Positions 8,232-16,857 of a stretch of 64,000 nt of DNA are shown in pieces. Within the stretch, counting starts at the first letter, position 1. Each line of letters begins with the position of its first letter. The notes under the pieces are model-generated. The model saw nothing but the letters and a program-made list of their open reading frames with translations, searched no databases and was not told the DNA's origin. This stretch comes from an uncultured Clostridia bacterium (lineage in GTDB: Bacteria > Bacillota > Clostridia > Saccharofermentanales > Saccharofermentanaceae). The stretch covers positions 49,088 to 113,087 of the forward strand of contig CAMVGO010000002.1 of assembly GCA_947167045.1 (NCBI GenBank). Reading direction: 5' to 3'. The position numbers were made by a program, and so were the translations under genes.

Positions 8232-9326
8232 ATGAAAATACCTTTTGTCAGTTTTATCCCGCTTGAAAAGGAGCTCGATCACGAACTCCGCGGAGCCTTT
8301 GACCGCGTCTTTACAAGATCGTGGTATATCGAGGGTGAGGAAGACAAAGCCTTTGAGCAGGCATTCGCCGAATACTGCGGCGTTAAGTACGCTGTGGGAA
8401 CGGGCAACGGCCTCGATGCGCTGATGCTCGCGCTGAAATCTCTCGGAATAGGCGAAGGGGACGAGGTCATCGTTCCGTCGAACACGTTTATCGCAACTGT
8501 CCTTGCGGTTACCTATGTGGGTGCAACGCCCGTATTTGTCGAGCCTGACATAAGCACGTTCAACATCGATCCTTCCCGCATCGAAGATAAGATAACGGCT
8601 AAGACAAAGGCCATAATGCCGGTCCATCTCTACGGTCAGGCCTGTGACATGGATCCGGTTATGGAGATTGCGAAAAAGCACAGCCTCTATGTCGTCGAGG
8701 ACTGCGCTCAGGCTCACGGCGCGACATACAAGGGAAGAAAGATCGGAACCTTCGGCGACGTTGCGGGATTCAGTTTCTATCCGGGAAAGAACCTGGGAGC
8801 GCTGGGCGATGCGGGAGCCGTCATAACAAACGACAAAGAGATCGCGGAAAAGGTAAGGGCTTTGGGCAATTACGGTTCCGACTATAAATACCACCACATC
8901 TACAAGGGCAACAACAGCAGGCTCGATGAGCTGCAGGCGGCTTTCCTGGCTGCAAAACTGCCAATGCTCGACAAGGTGAATGATGAAAGAAGAAGGATCG
9001 CCGCGCTCTATTCCGCGGGCATAAAAAATGAGAAGGTCATACTTCCCGTGGTTAGGGAGGACTGCGTTCCCGTATGGCATATCTACGCCGTAAGGTGCGC
9101 AGAAAGGGATGCATTGGAAAAGCACCTTGCAGACCTTGAGATAAAGACGAACAAGCACTATCCGATACCGATCCATCTGCAGGAATGCTACAGTGATCTC
9201 GGCCTCGGTAAAGGTTGCCTTCCTATTGCCGAAGAGATAAGTGCCACCGAACTCAGCCTTCCACTATACTACGGGATGACTGATGAACAGATACAGTACG
9301 TTATCGATTCTGTAAACAGTTTCTAA
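8232..9326 (+). CDS. DegT/DnrJ/EryC1/StrS sugar aminotransferase (dTDP-3-keto-6-deoxyhexose type)
   Basis: A 364-residue PLP enzyme of the DegT family. Landmarks are [14 protein letters not shown], the [19 protein letters not shown] motif, and [18 protein letters not shown], which contains the PLP-binding lysine. The sequence matches the FdtB/QdtB subgroup that adds the amino group at C3 of dTDP-3-keto-6-deoxyhexose. The next gene is a fused ketoisomerase/acetyltransferase, which supports this step. The ATG at 8232 follows GAGGGAG with an 11-nt gap; the ORF track uses a GTG four codons earlier, which would put the ribosome site inside the gene. Confidence 0.9.
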   Translation: MKIPFVSFIPLEKELDHELRGAFDRVFTRSWYIEGEEDKAFEQAFAEYCGVKYAVGTGNGLDALMLALKSLGIGEGDEVIVPSNTFIATVLAVTYVGATPVFVEPDISTFNIDPSRIEDKITAKTKAIMPVHLYGQACDMDPVMEIAKKHSLYVVEDCAQAHGATYKGRKIGTFGDVAGFSFYPGKNLGALGDAGAVITNDKEIAEKVRALGNYGSDYKYHHIYKGNNSRLDELQAAFLAAKLPMLDKVNDERRRIAALYSAGIKNEKVILPVVREDCVPVWHIYAVRCAERDALEKHLADLEIKTNKHYPIPIHLQECYSDLGLGKGCLPIAEEISATELSLPLYYGMTDEQIQYVIDSVNSF

Positions 9327-9337
9327 GGAGAAATGCG

Positions 9338-10255
9338 ATGCATCTGAGACAACTGGAACTTAGGGATGCCCCGCTGATGCTCGAGTGGATGCACGACGAG
9401 AGCGTCGTAGGACAGCTCCGCACGGATTTCGCTTCGAAGACATTGAGCGACGCCGAGGCATTCATCAAAAAGAGCATTGAAGGCAGCAAGGACATCAACC
9501 TTGCAATAGCATCCGACGAGGATGAATACATGGGCACGGTAACGCTCCGCGACATAGAGGACGGCAGTGCCGAATTTGCGATCACGGTAAGGACCAAGGC
9601 CATGAGCAAGGGCTATGCCTGGACCGGCATGGAGATGATCCTGAAAAAGGCTTTTGAGGAACTCGGACTTGAGAGCGTTTACTGGTGCGTAAGCAGAAAG
9701 AATACGAGAGCCGTAAGGTTCTACGACAAGCATAACTTCCACGAGGCTTTGGACATTCCGGCAAAGGTCCTCGCAAGATATGAAGGCATCGATGACCTCA
9801 AGTGGTATTCGGTGCTCAAGGACGACGACATCAACGAGAAGGATACCGTTGCGGGCTGTAAGGTAATACACATCAAGACGATCCCGACGGTCAACGCCGG
9901 AGAGCTCTCTTTCTTTGAGGCTGAGCAGGACGTTCCTTTCGACATCAAGAGGATTTACTACATCTCCAAAGTGCCCGAGGGCGTAAGGAGAGGATTCCAC
10001 GCACACAAAGCGCTCAAGCAGCTTTTGTTCTGTCCGTACGGACGCATCCAGCTGATACTCGAGAACAACAACGGCAGGGAAGAGATAGAACTCTACGACC
10101 CTTCCATAGGCGTTCTCATAGAGGAACCCACCTGGCGTGAGATGCTGTGGCTCCAGAAGGATTCGGTACTGTGCGTTGCTGCTTCGGATCACTACGATCC
10201 CGCCGATTACATCAGAGACTACTCTGAATTCAAAGAGTACATACGGAGCAGATAA
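9338..10255 (+). CDS. Fused GNAT N-acetyltransferase and dTDP-4-keto-6-deoxyglucose 3,4-ketoisomerase (FdtD-like)
   Basis: A 305-residue two-domain protein. Residues 1 to about 150 form a RimJ/RimL-type GNAT acetyltransferase (MHLRQLELRDAPLMLEWM; later CVSRKNTRAVRFYDKHNF). Residues about 168-305 form a WxcM/FdtA-type cupin ketoisomerase (VPEGVRRGFHAHKALKQLL, LYDPSIGVLIEEPTWREM). The cupin moves the keto group from C4 to C3. After the neighbouring aminotransferase acts, the GNAT domain would acetylate the amine. The same fusion is known for FdtD of dTDP-Fuc3NAc synthesis, though with domain order to be compared. The product is therefore dTDP-3-acetamido-3,6-dideoxyhexose (Fuc3NAc or Qui3NAc). 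It joins the next gene by TAATG. Confidence 0.9.
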   Translation: MHLRQLELRDAPLMLEWMHDESVVGQLRTDFASKTLSDAEAFIKKSIEGSKDINLAIASDEDEYMGTVTLRDIEDGSAEFAITVRTKAMSKGYAWTGMEMILKKAFEELGLESVYWCVSRKNTRAVRFYDKHNFHEALDIPAKVLARYEGIDDLKWYSVLKDDDINEKDTVAGCKVIHIKTIPTVNAGELSFFEAEQDVPFDIKRIYYISKVPEGVRRGFHAHKALKQLLFCPYGRIQLILENNNGREEIELYDPSIGVLIEEPTWREMLWLQKDSVLCVAASDHYDPADYIRDYSEFKEYIRSR

Positions 10256-11700
10256 TGACCTCGATCAGGGAAAAATGGCAGAAGATTCCGGTCACATTAA
10301 AGGCTTCGGGTGCGTATGCGGTCTGCAGCATCCTTCAGCGCTGCATCTCTTTCTTTACGATGCCGATCTTTGCCAAGCGGCTCCTCACGACAGAGCAGTA
10401 CGGCGACGTTACTCTCTATAACACGTGGTCGAGCATAATCACGATAATACTGACGCTCAATCTCGCGTACGGTTCGTTCTCGACAGCGATGGTAAAGTTC
10501 GAGAAGGACAGGGACGGTTACATATCGTCCGTACAGGGTATTTTCTTATATCTGACGGGATTGTTCGTGCTGATCTATCTTCCTTTCAGGAAGCTTTTCA
10601 ACACTGTTTTCGAGATGCCAACATGGATCGTGCTGATAATGTTCTTCGACATTATCACGAACAGCGCATGGTCTCTCTGGGCAGGCAAGAAGAGGTTTGA
10701 ATTCAAGTGGAAGGAAGTCGTTGCGGCTTCTCTCGTTAACTCCATACTGTCTCCCGTTCTTGCACTGTTCATCGTGCTCAACATCGAGGAGCGCGGTTAC
10801 GGAAGGATCATCGGTTTTGCAGCCGTAACTCTCGTGTTCGGCGGCTACCTCTTCATCGCGAACACCTTCCGCGGCAAGAAGCTCTACAAAAAGGAATACT
10901 GGGAATATGCTTTGAGCTTCAACATCCCGCTCATCGCGTACTATCTTTCCCAGACGATATTCAACATGAGCGACAGGCTCATGATCGACCACATCATCGA
11001 CAAGGGCGCCGCGGCCGTCTACGGCGTTGCCTACCAGCTCGCCACGGTCCTGACGTTCGTGCTCAATGCCATCAACAACTCATATGTGCCGTGGTTCTAC
11101 GGACAGCTCAAGGAGGGCAAGCAGAAAGAGAACAGGAGCGTCACGGTCGCGATATCCGTGCTCATGAGCCTTCTTCTGTGCGGCGTGATCTGGTACGCGC
11201 CTGAGATAATCCTGCTCTGGGCGGGCGAAAAATACACGGGGGCAAATTACGTCGTTTTGCCGGTTGCTGTAAGCATACTTCTCCTGTTCTATTCGCAGCT
11301 CTTCATCAATGTCGAGTTCTTCTATGAGAGGAAGAAGGAGCTCGTATGGGCTTCCATCGGATCCGCCCTGGTCAACATCGTACTGAACTGGTGGCTGATA
11401 CCTTATTTCGGTATCGTTGCCGCAGGATATACGACGCTCGCAAGCTATGTGCTCTTTGCCATCTGCAACTACATCGCGATGAAGAAGGTGCTGAAGGAAA
11501 AGAACATGAAGGACGACATGTACGACTACAAGCTCCTTCTTGCCATCCTGGGACTTTTCTGCATCGTGGCGGCAGGAGGAGCACTGCTCTACAGCCTCCT
11601 CTGGGTACGCATCGTCATCACGGTCATCGTCTTAATAGTCATGGTCGTAAAGCGCAACTACTTTATCGACATGTATAAGAAGATCAAGGGGAAGAAGTGA
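10255..11700 (+). CDS. Wzx-type polysaccharide flippase (MATE/MOP superfamily)
   Basis: A 481-residue polytopic membrane protein with about twelve to fourteen hydrophobic segments. The N-terminus SGAYAVCSILQRCISFFTMP, ending FAKRLLTTEQYG, is the classical start of the polysaccharide biosynthesis (PST) flippase family. Such proteins turn undecaprenyl-linked glycan units across the membrane. The segment MSDRLMIDHIIDKGAAAVYG is also typical. The start overlaps the previous stop (TAATG) and the stop overlaps the next start (TGATG), so it is tightly coupled within the glycan operon. Confidence 0.92.
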   Translation: MTSIREKWQKIPVTLKASGAYAVCSILQRCISFFTMPIFAKRLLTTEQYGDVTLYNTWSSIITIILTLNLAYGSFSTAMVKFEKDRDGYISSVQGIFLYLTGLFVLIYLPFRKLFNTVFEMPTWIVLIMFFDIITNSAWSLWAGKKRFEFKWKEVVAASLVNSILSPVLALFIVLNIEERGYGRIIGFAAVTLVFGGYLFIANTFRGKKLYKKEYWEYALSFNIPLIAYYLSQTIFNMSDRLMIDHIIDKGAAAVYGVAYQLATVLTFVLNAINNSYVPWFYGQLKEGKQKENRSVTVAISVLMSLLLCGVIWYAPEIILLWAGEKYTGANYVVLPVAVSILLLFYSQLFINVEFFYERKKELVWASIGSALVNIVLNWWLIPYFGIVAAGYTTLASYVLFAICNYIAMKKVLKEKNMKDDMYDYKLLLAILGLFCIVAAGGALLYSLLWVRIVITVIVLIVMVVKRNYFIDMYKKIKGKK

Positions 11701-12920
11701 TGGCTGATTCTGCGTTTAAGGAAGCATTGAGAAAAGCCAAGCACCGTCTGGATGCACAGGGTGCCAAGCGCTTCATCCGAGAGTTTGAGTCAAAGCCCGT
11801 GGGAGATCCCGTCAAGGTGGGATTCATCGTCCAGATGCCCGAGGTATGGCATGTGCTCGAACCCGTATATAAGATAATGTGCGGCGATAAGCATTTCGAG
11901 CCATGGCTCATAATAATCCCGGCCTATGACATCAAGAGCAGGACTTTTGAGGATAATGTTTCCGATTATTTCGTAAACGAATGCGTTAACGGGAATGTCA
12001 TTACCGCCATAAGGGACGGCGCATGGTGTGACATCGATCTTCAGGGCTTCGATTACGTGTTTCTCCAAAGACCATACAACGAGTACTATCCCGCACATCT
12101 CAAGAGCGGGGAGATTGCCCGTCAGACGAGGCTCTGCTACATAACCTATGCCACGCATGAGATCATCCATGACGATGAATATCCGAATGATTTCTTTGAG
12201 AATGTATATCTTGGTTTCATGGAAGATGACGCGCTCACGGACATGCTGAACAAAAGATATTCGTCAGGCACCCACAGGCGTTATTTCAACGTCGGTCATC
12301 CCGCATACGAAAACGGGTTAAAGCTCGATAAGGAATGCGGTTATTCGAGCGTTCTCTGGGCGCCGAGATGGAGTACCGATCCTGCTGTCGGAGTCAGTCA
12401 TTTCAGCGATTACTGCAAACCTCTGACAGGCTTTGATATGGGCAGCGGTTCACTTACCGTAAGGCCTCACCCCATGATGTGGGACAACTTCATCAAGAAG
12501 GGTGTAATGACTGAGGAGGAAAAAGCTGAGATCCTTTCTGATTGGGATAATGCTGGAATAAAGACTGATCCCAACAAGAGCATACTCGACACGTTTAATA
12601 CGACGGATATCCTCATCTCGGACATCTCTTCCGTCGTTCCGATGTTTTTCTTAAGCGGCAAGCCCGTGATATACTGTCCGTTCGACTGTGATTACACTGA
12701 CGTATTCAGGAAGATCCTTCCCGGACTCTATAAGGCTTACGACTGGGACGAACTCTCAAAGGCCCTGAAGATGCTGCTTTCTGGGGAGGATCCCCTCAGG
12801 GAGGAGCGCCTCCGGATTTTAAATGAGTCCTTTTTGAAGTATAATCATTCATCAGAAGCTATAGTCGAAGAGATATATAAGAATTCAACTGAACACAAGA
12901 AAAGAGGTCTTGATACATGA
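11700..12920 (+). CDS. CDP-glycerol glycerophosphotransferase family (TagB/TagF-like) protein
   Basis: A 406-residue GT-B-fold protein. The C-terminal half carries LWAPRWS, VRPHPMMWDNF and the strong family motif DILISDISSVVPMFFLSGKP followed by VIYCPFD. These match the teichoic-acid glycerophosphate/ribitol-phosphate transferase family, in which the two histidines and the SDxSS loop hold the CDP donor. The N-terminal part (VGFIVQMPEVWHVLEPVYK) is the glycan-acceptor half. It would transfer a polyol phosphate onto the lipid-linked glycan, linking the locus to teichoic-acid-like polymers. The start ATG overlaps the flippase stop; its stop overlaps the next ATG (ATGA). Confidence 0.82.
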   Translation: MADSAFKEALRKAKHRLDAQGAKRFIREFESKPVGDPVKVGFIVQMPEVWHVLEPVYKIMCGDKHFEPWLIIIPAYDIKSRTFEDNVSDYFVNECVNGNVITAIRDGAWCDIDLQGFDYVFLQRPYNEYYPAHLKSGEIARQTRLCYITYATHEIIHDDEYPNDFFENVYLGFMEDDALTDMLNKRYSSGTHRRYFNVGHPAYENGLKLDKECGYSSVLWAPRWSTDPAVGVSHFSDYCKPLTGFDMGSGSLTVRPHPMMWDNFIKKGVMTEEEKAEILSDWDNAGIKTDPNKSILDTFNTTDILISDISSVVPMFFLSGKPVIYCPFDCDYTDVFRKILPGLYKAYDWDELSKALKMLLSGEDPLREERLRILNESFLKYNHSSEAIVEEIYKNSTEHKKRGLDT

Positions 12921-13936
12921 ACATTATCGTAACGGGCGGAGCAGGATTCATCGGTTCTAACTTTGTTTTCCACATGCTGGACAAGCATCCGGACTACAGG
13001 ATCATCTGCCTCGACAAGCTTACATATGCAGGCAATCTGTCCACGCTCAAGAGCGTTATGGACAACCCGAACTTCAGATTCGTAAAGCTCGACATCTGCG
13101 ACAGGGAAGGCGTTTACAAGCTCTTTGAGGAAGAGCATCCCGACATGGTCGTAAACTTCGCTGCCGAGAGCCACGTTGACAGGAGCATCAAGGATCCTTC
13201 GATCTTCCTTCAGACAAACATCATCGGCACGAGTGTTCTTATGGACGCGTGCAGGGAGTACGGCATCAAGAGATATCACCAGGTATCCACGGATGAGGTC
13301 TACGGCGACCTTCCTCTGGACCGTCCCGACCTTTTCTTCACAGAGACGACACCCATTCACACATCTTCTCCTTACAGTTCGTCAAAGGCCGGTGCCGACC
13401 TTCTCGTTATGGCATATCACCGCACATTCGGTCTGCCGGTTACTATTTCGAGATGCTCGAATAACTACGGACCTTATCACTTCCCCGAGAAGCTCATCCC
13501 TCTCATGATCGTAAACTGCCTGCACGACAAGCCCCTCCCGGTATACGGCGAAGGTCTTAACGTCCGTGACTGGCTCTATGTTGAGGATCATTGCAGGGCT
13601 ATAGACCTCATTATCCACAACGGCACAGTCGGCGAAGTATATAACGTCGGCGGTCACAACGAGATGAAGAACATCGACATCGTAAAGCTCATCTGCAAGG
13701 AACTCGGCAAGCCCGAGTCGCTGATCACATACGTTCAGGACCGTAAGGGACACGACATGCGTTACGCCATCGACCCGACAAAGATCCACAATGAACTCGG
13801 CTGGCTTCCCGAGACGAAGTTCGCTGACGGCATCAAGAAAACGATACAGTGGTATCTCGACAACCGCGAATGGTGGGAAGAGATCATAAGCGGCGAATAT
13901 CAGACTTACTACGAGCGCATGTATGGCGAATCCTGA
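12917..13936 (+). CDS. rfbB: dTDP-glucose 4,6-dehydratase
   Basis: A 339-residue extended short-chain dehydrogenase. It has the Rossmann motif VTGGAGFIGSNF, AAESHVDRSI, the TDEVYGDL active-site segment and the catalytic YSSSKAGAD. The length and the SRCSNNYGPYHFPEKLIP stretch are specific to RmlB. It turns dTDP-glucose into dTDP-4-keto-6-deoxyglucose, the precursor for the fused ketoisomerase/acetyltransferase and the aminotransferase upstream. RmlA, C and D are not in this window, so the dTDP-glucose supply lies elsewhere. It overlaps the preceding gene by ATGA and the following one by 14 bp. Confidence 0.96.
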   Translation: MNIIVTGGAGFIGSNFVFHMLDKHPDYRIICLDKLTYAGNLSTLKSVMDNPNFRFVKLDICDREGVYKLFEEEHPDMVVNFAAESHVDRSIKDPSIFLQTNIIGTSVLMDACREYGIKRYHQVSTDEVYGDLPLDRPDLFFTETTPIHTSSPYSSSKAGADLLVMAYHRTFGLPVTISRCSNNYGPYHFPEKLIPLMIVNCLHDKPLPVYGEGLNVRDWLYVEDHCRAIDLIIHNGTVGEVYNVGGHNEMKNIDIVKLICKELGKPESLITYVQDRKGHDMRYAIDPTKIHNELGWLPETKFADGIKKTIQWYLDNREWWEEIISGEYQTYYERMYGES

Positions 13937-14876
13937 TATCTCGGTCATCGTACTGACTTATAACGCCGATCTTAATGATCTTAAGAAGACACTACGTTCC
14001 ATCATGCTCCAGAAAGGGGTCAGTTATGAGATCGTCATCGCCGATGACGGTTCTTCAAACAACCTCTCTGATGAGATAAGCGCTTTTTTCAAAACTTCCG
14101 GTTTTGAAGATTACGTTCTTGCCATGAGTCCCGAAAACCACGGCACCGTCGTCAACGTCATAAGCGGTGTCGAAAAGGCTTCGGGAAGATACGTCAAGCT
14201 CATAAGTCCGGGCGATTATCTCTACGATGAGGATTCTTTGAGAAAGCTCTTTGACTGCGCGGTAAAAAATGACGCGCCGCTCGTTTTCGGAGACATCCTT
14301 ATCTTCGATTCGAACGCTGAAGAGTTTACGGTCATCAAGAAGTGGGCTTATCCGCAGATCGTAAAGTGCTATTCGGAAGATAACTATGATCCTGAAGCCG
14401 TTAGGCTCAATAATCTCGTCGTTGCAGACAACATCCACGGCGTGTCGACGCTCATCGAACGCGGGGTGCTCCTGAAATATCTGAAGATGATCGAAGGCAA
14501 GGTCATCTACTGCGAAGACCTCTCTTACAGGCTCATGGCATATGAAGGCGTGAAAATGATCCGCTGCCCGTACCCCATCGTAATGTACGGCTATGGTGAG
14601 GGTATATCCACCAGCGGCAAATGGGAGGAAAGGCTCCGCAATGATACGCGCGCCGCAAACGAACTGATGCTCTCCATGCCGTGCAGTGACGAAAAGTTCA
14701 AGGAACTGATGCGACAGGCTTTTGAGGAGCGCTTTTCGGGCGACAGGAAGAAGATGAAGGCGTTCTTTGCGAAGCACCCGGATCTTCTGCTCAAAAAGCT
14801 GAAGATGGAGCGCTCGCCGCGTTATACCGCCACTGAATACAATGAGGCATTTGTCAGTCAGATCCTCGGCGCCTGA
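13923..14876 (+). CDS. Family 2 glycosyltransferase
   Basis: A 317-residue GT-A enzyme with ISVIVLTYNADLNDLKKTLR at the N-terminus, EIVIADDGSS as nucleotide-binding motif and LISPGDYLYDE in place of the usual DxD-type segment. The C-terminal part has two possible amphipathic helices and no clear membrane span. It probably adds one sugar to the lipid-linked unit on the cytoplasmic face. The start lies within the last 14 bp of rfbB. Donor and acceptor are unknown. Confidence 0.88.
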   Translation: MANPDISVIVLTYNADLNDLKKTLRSIMLQKGVSYEIVIADDGSSNNLSDEISAFFKTSGFEDYVLAMSPENHGTVVNVISGVEKASGRYVKLISPGDYLYDEDSLRKLFDCAVKNDAPLVFGDILIFDSNAEEFTVIKKWAYPQIVKCYSEDNYDPEAVRLNNLVVADNIHGVSTLIERGVLLKYLKMIEGKVIYCEDLSYRLMAYEGVKMIRCPYPIVMYGYGEGISTSGKWEERLRNDTRAANELMLSMPCSDEKFKELMRQAFEERFSGDRKKMKAFFAKHPDLLLKKLKMERSPRYTATEYNEAFVSQILGA

Positions 14877-14888
14877 CGGAAATAACAG

Positions 14889-14930
14889 TTTGAACGTTAA
14901 TATGGTTTTGAACGTTCATATAGTAGAATA
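14889..14930 (+). promoter_or_regulatory. Paired TTGAACGTT direct repeats in an operon gap
   Basis: TTGAACGTTAATATG (14890) and TTGAACGTTCATATA (14908) are repeated with an 18-bp shift, and both contain the half-palindrome GAACGTT. They fill the only sizeable gap (77 bp) between the transferase genes, followed by AT-rich sequence and a GAAGAGGAG ribosome site. They could be an operator or an internal promoter, but no well spaced -35/-10 pair was found. Confidence 0.3.
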
Positions 14931-14953
14931 TACTTCTAACGAAGAGGAGTATT

Positions 14954-15784
14954 ATGGCCAAGCTAAGCGTATTGTTGTCGCTCTACATAAAGGAAAAGCC
15001 TGAATATGTCGAGGAGTGCTTTCAGAGCCTCCTGAGACAGACCGTACCGGCTGATGAATGGGTCGTCGTCGAAGACGGTCCTCTTACCGGTGAACTGTAC
15101 GCAGTTCTCGAAAAGTACGAGAAAGAGCATCCCGGCCTCATAAAGCGCGTTCCCCTCGAAAAGAACCAGGGCCTGGGACTTGCCCTCCGCGCAGGCGTTC
15201 CGGAGTGTTCGAATGACCTCATCGCGAGAATGGATACGGACGATATCTGCAGGGAAGACAGGTTCGAAAAGCAGCTTGCCGAGTTTGAGAAGGATCCGTC
15301 TCTGGATGTGGTCGGAAGCCACGAGGACGAGTTTGAGGACACTCCCGACACCATCGTCGCGAAGAGAACGGTCCCGCTGACGGACGCCGAGATAAAGAAA
15401 TACCAGAAGCGCCGCGACGGTTTTAACCACGTAACTGTAATGTTCAAAAAAGCCGCTGTCCTGGCTGCAGGCAATTACCAGTCCTGCCCGCTCATGGAAG
15501 ACACTTATCTCTGGGTCCGCATGATGAAGAACGGCATACACTGCAAGAACATCGACGAGTCCCTTGTCTTTGTCAGGATCGGCAAGGACATGTACGACAG
15601 GAGAGGCGGCTGGGCTTATTTCAAGAAATACAAAGCCGGATTTAAGATGGTCTACGCCACGGGCTACATCTCGTGGTTCGACTATGCTTCCGTAATAGTC
15701 ATCCAGTTCATCGTGGCTCTGGTACCCAGAGGCATACGCGGCTGGATATTCAAGAAGATGCTGCACAGGAAGAAAAAGTCATGA
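14954..15784 (+). CDS. Family 2 glycosyltransferase (AmsE-like)
   Basis: A 276-residue GT-A enzyme. LSVLLSLYIKEKPEYVEECF and EWVVVEDGPLT form the nucleotide-binding half, and LIARMDTDDICREDRF supplies the DTDD metal-binding motif. This pattern fits the AmsE-like group of capsule glycosyltransferases. The basic C-terminus RGWIFKKMLHRKKKS and the hydrophobic stretch before it (VIVIQFIVALV) suggest membrane association. The gene has a good ribosome site (GAAGAGGAG) and overlaps the next gene by ATGA. Confidence 0.9.
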   Translation: MAKLSVLLSLYIKEKPEYVEECFQSLLRQTVPADEWVVVEDGPLTGELYAVLEKYEKEHPGLIKRVPLEKNQGLGLALRAGVPECSNDLIARMDTDDICREDRFEKQLAEFEKDPSLDVVGSHEDEFEDTPDTIVAKRTVPLTDAEIKKYQKRRDGFNHVTVMFKKAAVLAAGNYQSCPLMEDTYLWVRMMKNGIHCKNIDESLVFVRIGKDMYDRRGGWAYFKKYKAGFKMVYATGYISWFDYASVIVIQFIVALVPRGIRGWIFKKMLHRKKKS

Positions 15785-16857
15785 TAATACTGCATATAGG
15801 TTCGATCGCGGATAATCCGTTCAGCGGCGTATGCGTCGTCGTGCCGCAGTACATCAAAGAGCAAAGGGCTCTCGGTCATCAGGCTGCCCTGTACAACATA
15901 AGGGAGAAGGACAGAACGGATCTGATCGACCAGTTACCGCTGATGGAAAAGTTCGACATAGACAGGATCCCGGAGCCATTTAACCGCCCCGACCTTGTTG
16001 TTTTCCAGGAGTGCTACCGCAAAGAATACCTAAGCATATGGAAGCAGCTCAAGAGCAGGGGCATCCCCTATGTCGTGATCCCGCACGGCGAACTCCGCAA
16101 GGAGGCGCAGGCTCAGAAGAAACTCAAGAAGACGGTGGCAAACATCCTGCTCTTCAACAGTTTTACAAACAACGCTCTGGGACTGCAGTGCCTCTCGCAG
16201 CAGGAGTACGACACCACATCATTCGGACGCAGGAAGTTCATTGCGACCAACGGCGTGACGATGCCCGGGATCAGGAAAGAGTCTTTCCGCAGTGAAGGTT
16301 TGAAACTCGTGTTCATAGGACGTCTCGACGCTCACGTAAAGGGTCTCGACATCCTCCTGGAAGCCGTCAGCAAGACCATGGATCTTATGAAGCAGAACCA
16401 TGTGACATTGGATATCTACGGCCCCGATAATTTCGGCAGATACGAGAACATGGAAAGGCTCATCGAATCTTTCGGAGTCGGTGAAGTCGTAACGCTCCAC
16501 CATGAGGTGCTCGGAAAAGACAAGGAGGATACACTCCTGGACGGTGATGTTTTCGTGCAGACGTCGCGCCACGAAGGAATGCCGGGCGGCATCCTGGAAG
16601 CGCTTAGCTACGGCGTTCCGTGCCTGGTAACAAGAGGCACGAACTTAGGCGAAAAGATCACTGAGAAGGACTGCGGCTGGATGGCCGAAAACAATGCCGA
16701 AAGCGTTGCAGACTGCATCAGAAATGCCATTGCCGGGAAGGATACGTTAGCAGCCAAGTCGGCTAATGCCGTAAGGTTCATCGAAGATAATTACTCGTGG
16801 AACGTCGTCATGCAGAAGACGGTCGAAGAGTATCAGAAACTGCTGTCTCAGAAATAA
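15781..16857 (+). CDS. Family 4 (GT-B) glycosyltransferase
   Basis: A 358-residue GT-B enzyme. The N-terminal half begins MIILHIGSIADNPFSGVCVV; the C-terminal half has LVFIGRLDAHVKGLDILLEA, VQTSRHEGMPGGILEALSYG and VPCLVTRGTNLGE. The EGMPGGILEA segment is the donor-binding E-x7-E motif of retaining GT4 enzymes. The ORF track starts at 15673, but the ATG at 15781 forms an ATGA overlap with the previous stop and begins the fold correctly. It is the last gene of the locus. Its 3' end overlaps the convergent lipoprotein gene by 10 bp. Confidence 0.92.
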   Translation: MIILHIGSIADNPFSGVCVVVPQYIKEQRALGHQAALYNIREKDRTDLIDQLPLMEKFDIDRIPEPFNRPDLVVFQECYRKEYLSIWKQLKSRGIPYVVIPHGELRKEAQAQKKLKKTVANILLFNSFTNNALGLQCLSQQEYDTTSFGRRKFIATNGVTMPGIRKESFRSEGLKLVFIGRLDAHVKGLDILLEAVSKTMDLMKQNHVTLDIYGPDNFGRYENMERLIESFGVGEVVTLHHEVLGKDKEDTLLDGDVFVQTSRHEGMPGGILEALSYGVPCLVTRGTNLGEKITEKDCGWMAENNAESVADCIRNAIAGKDTLAAKSANAVRFIEDNYSWNVVMQKTVEEYQKLLSQK

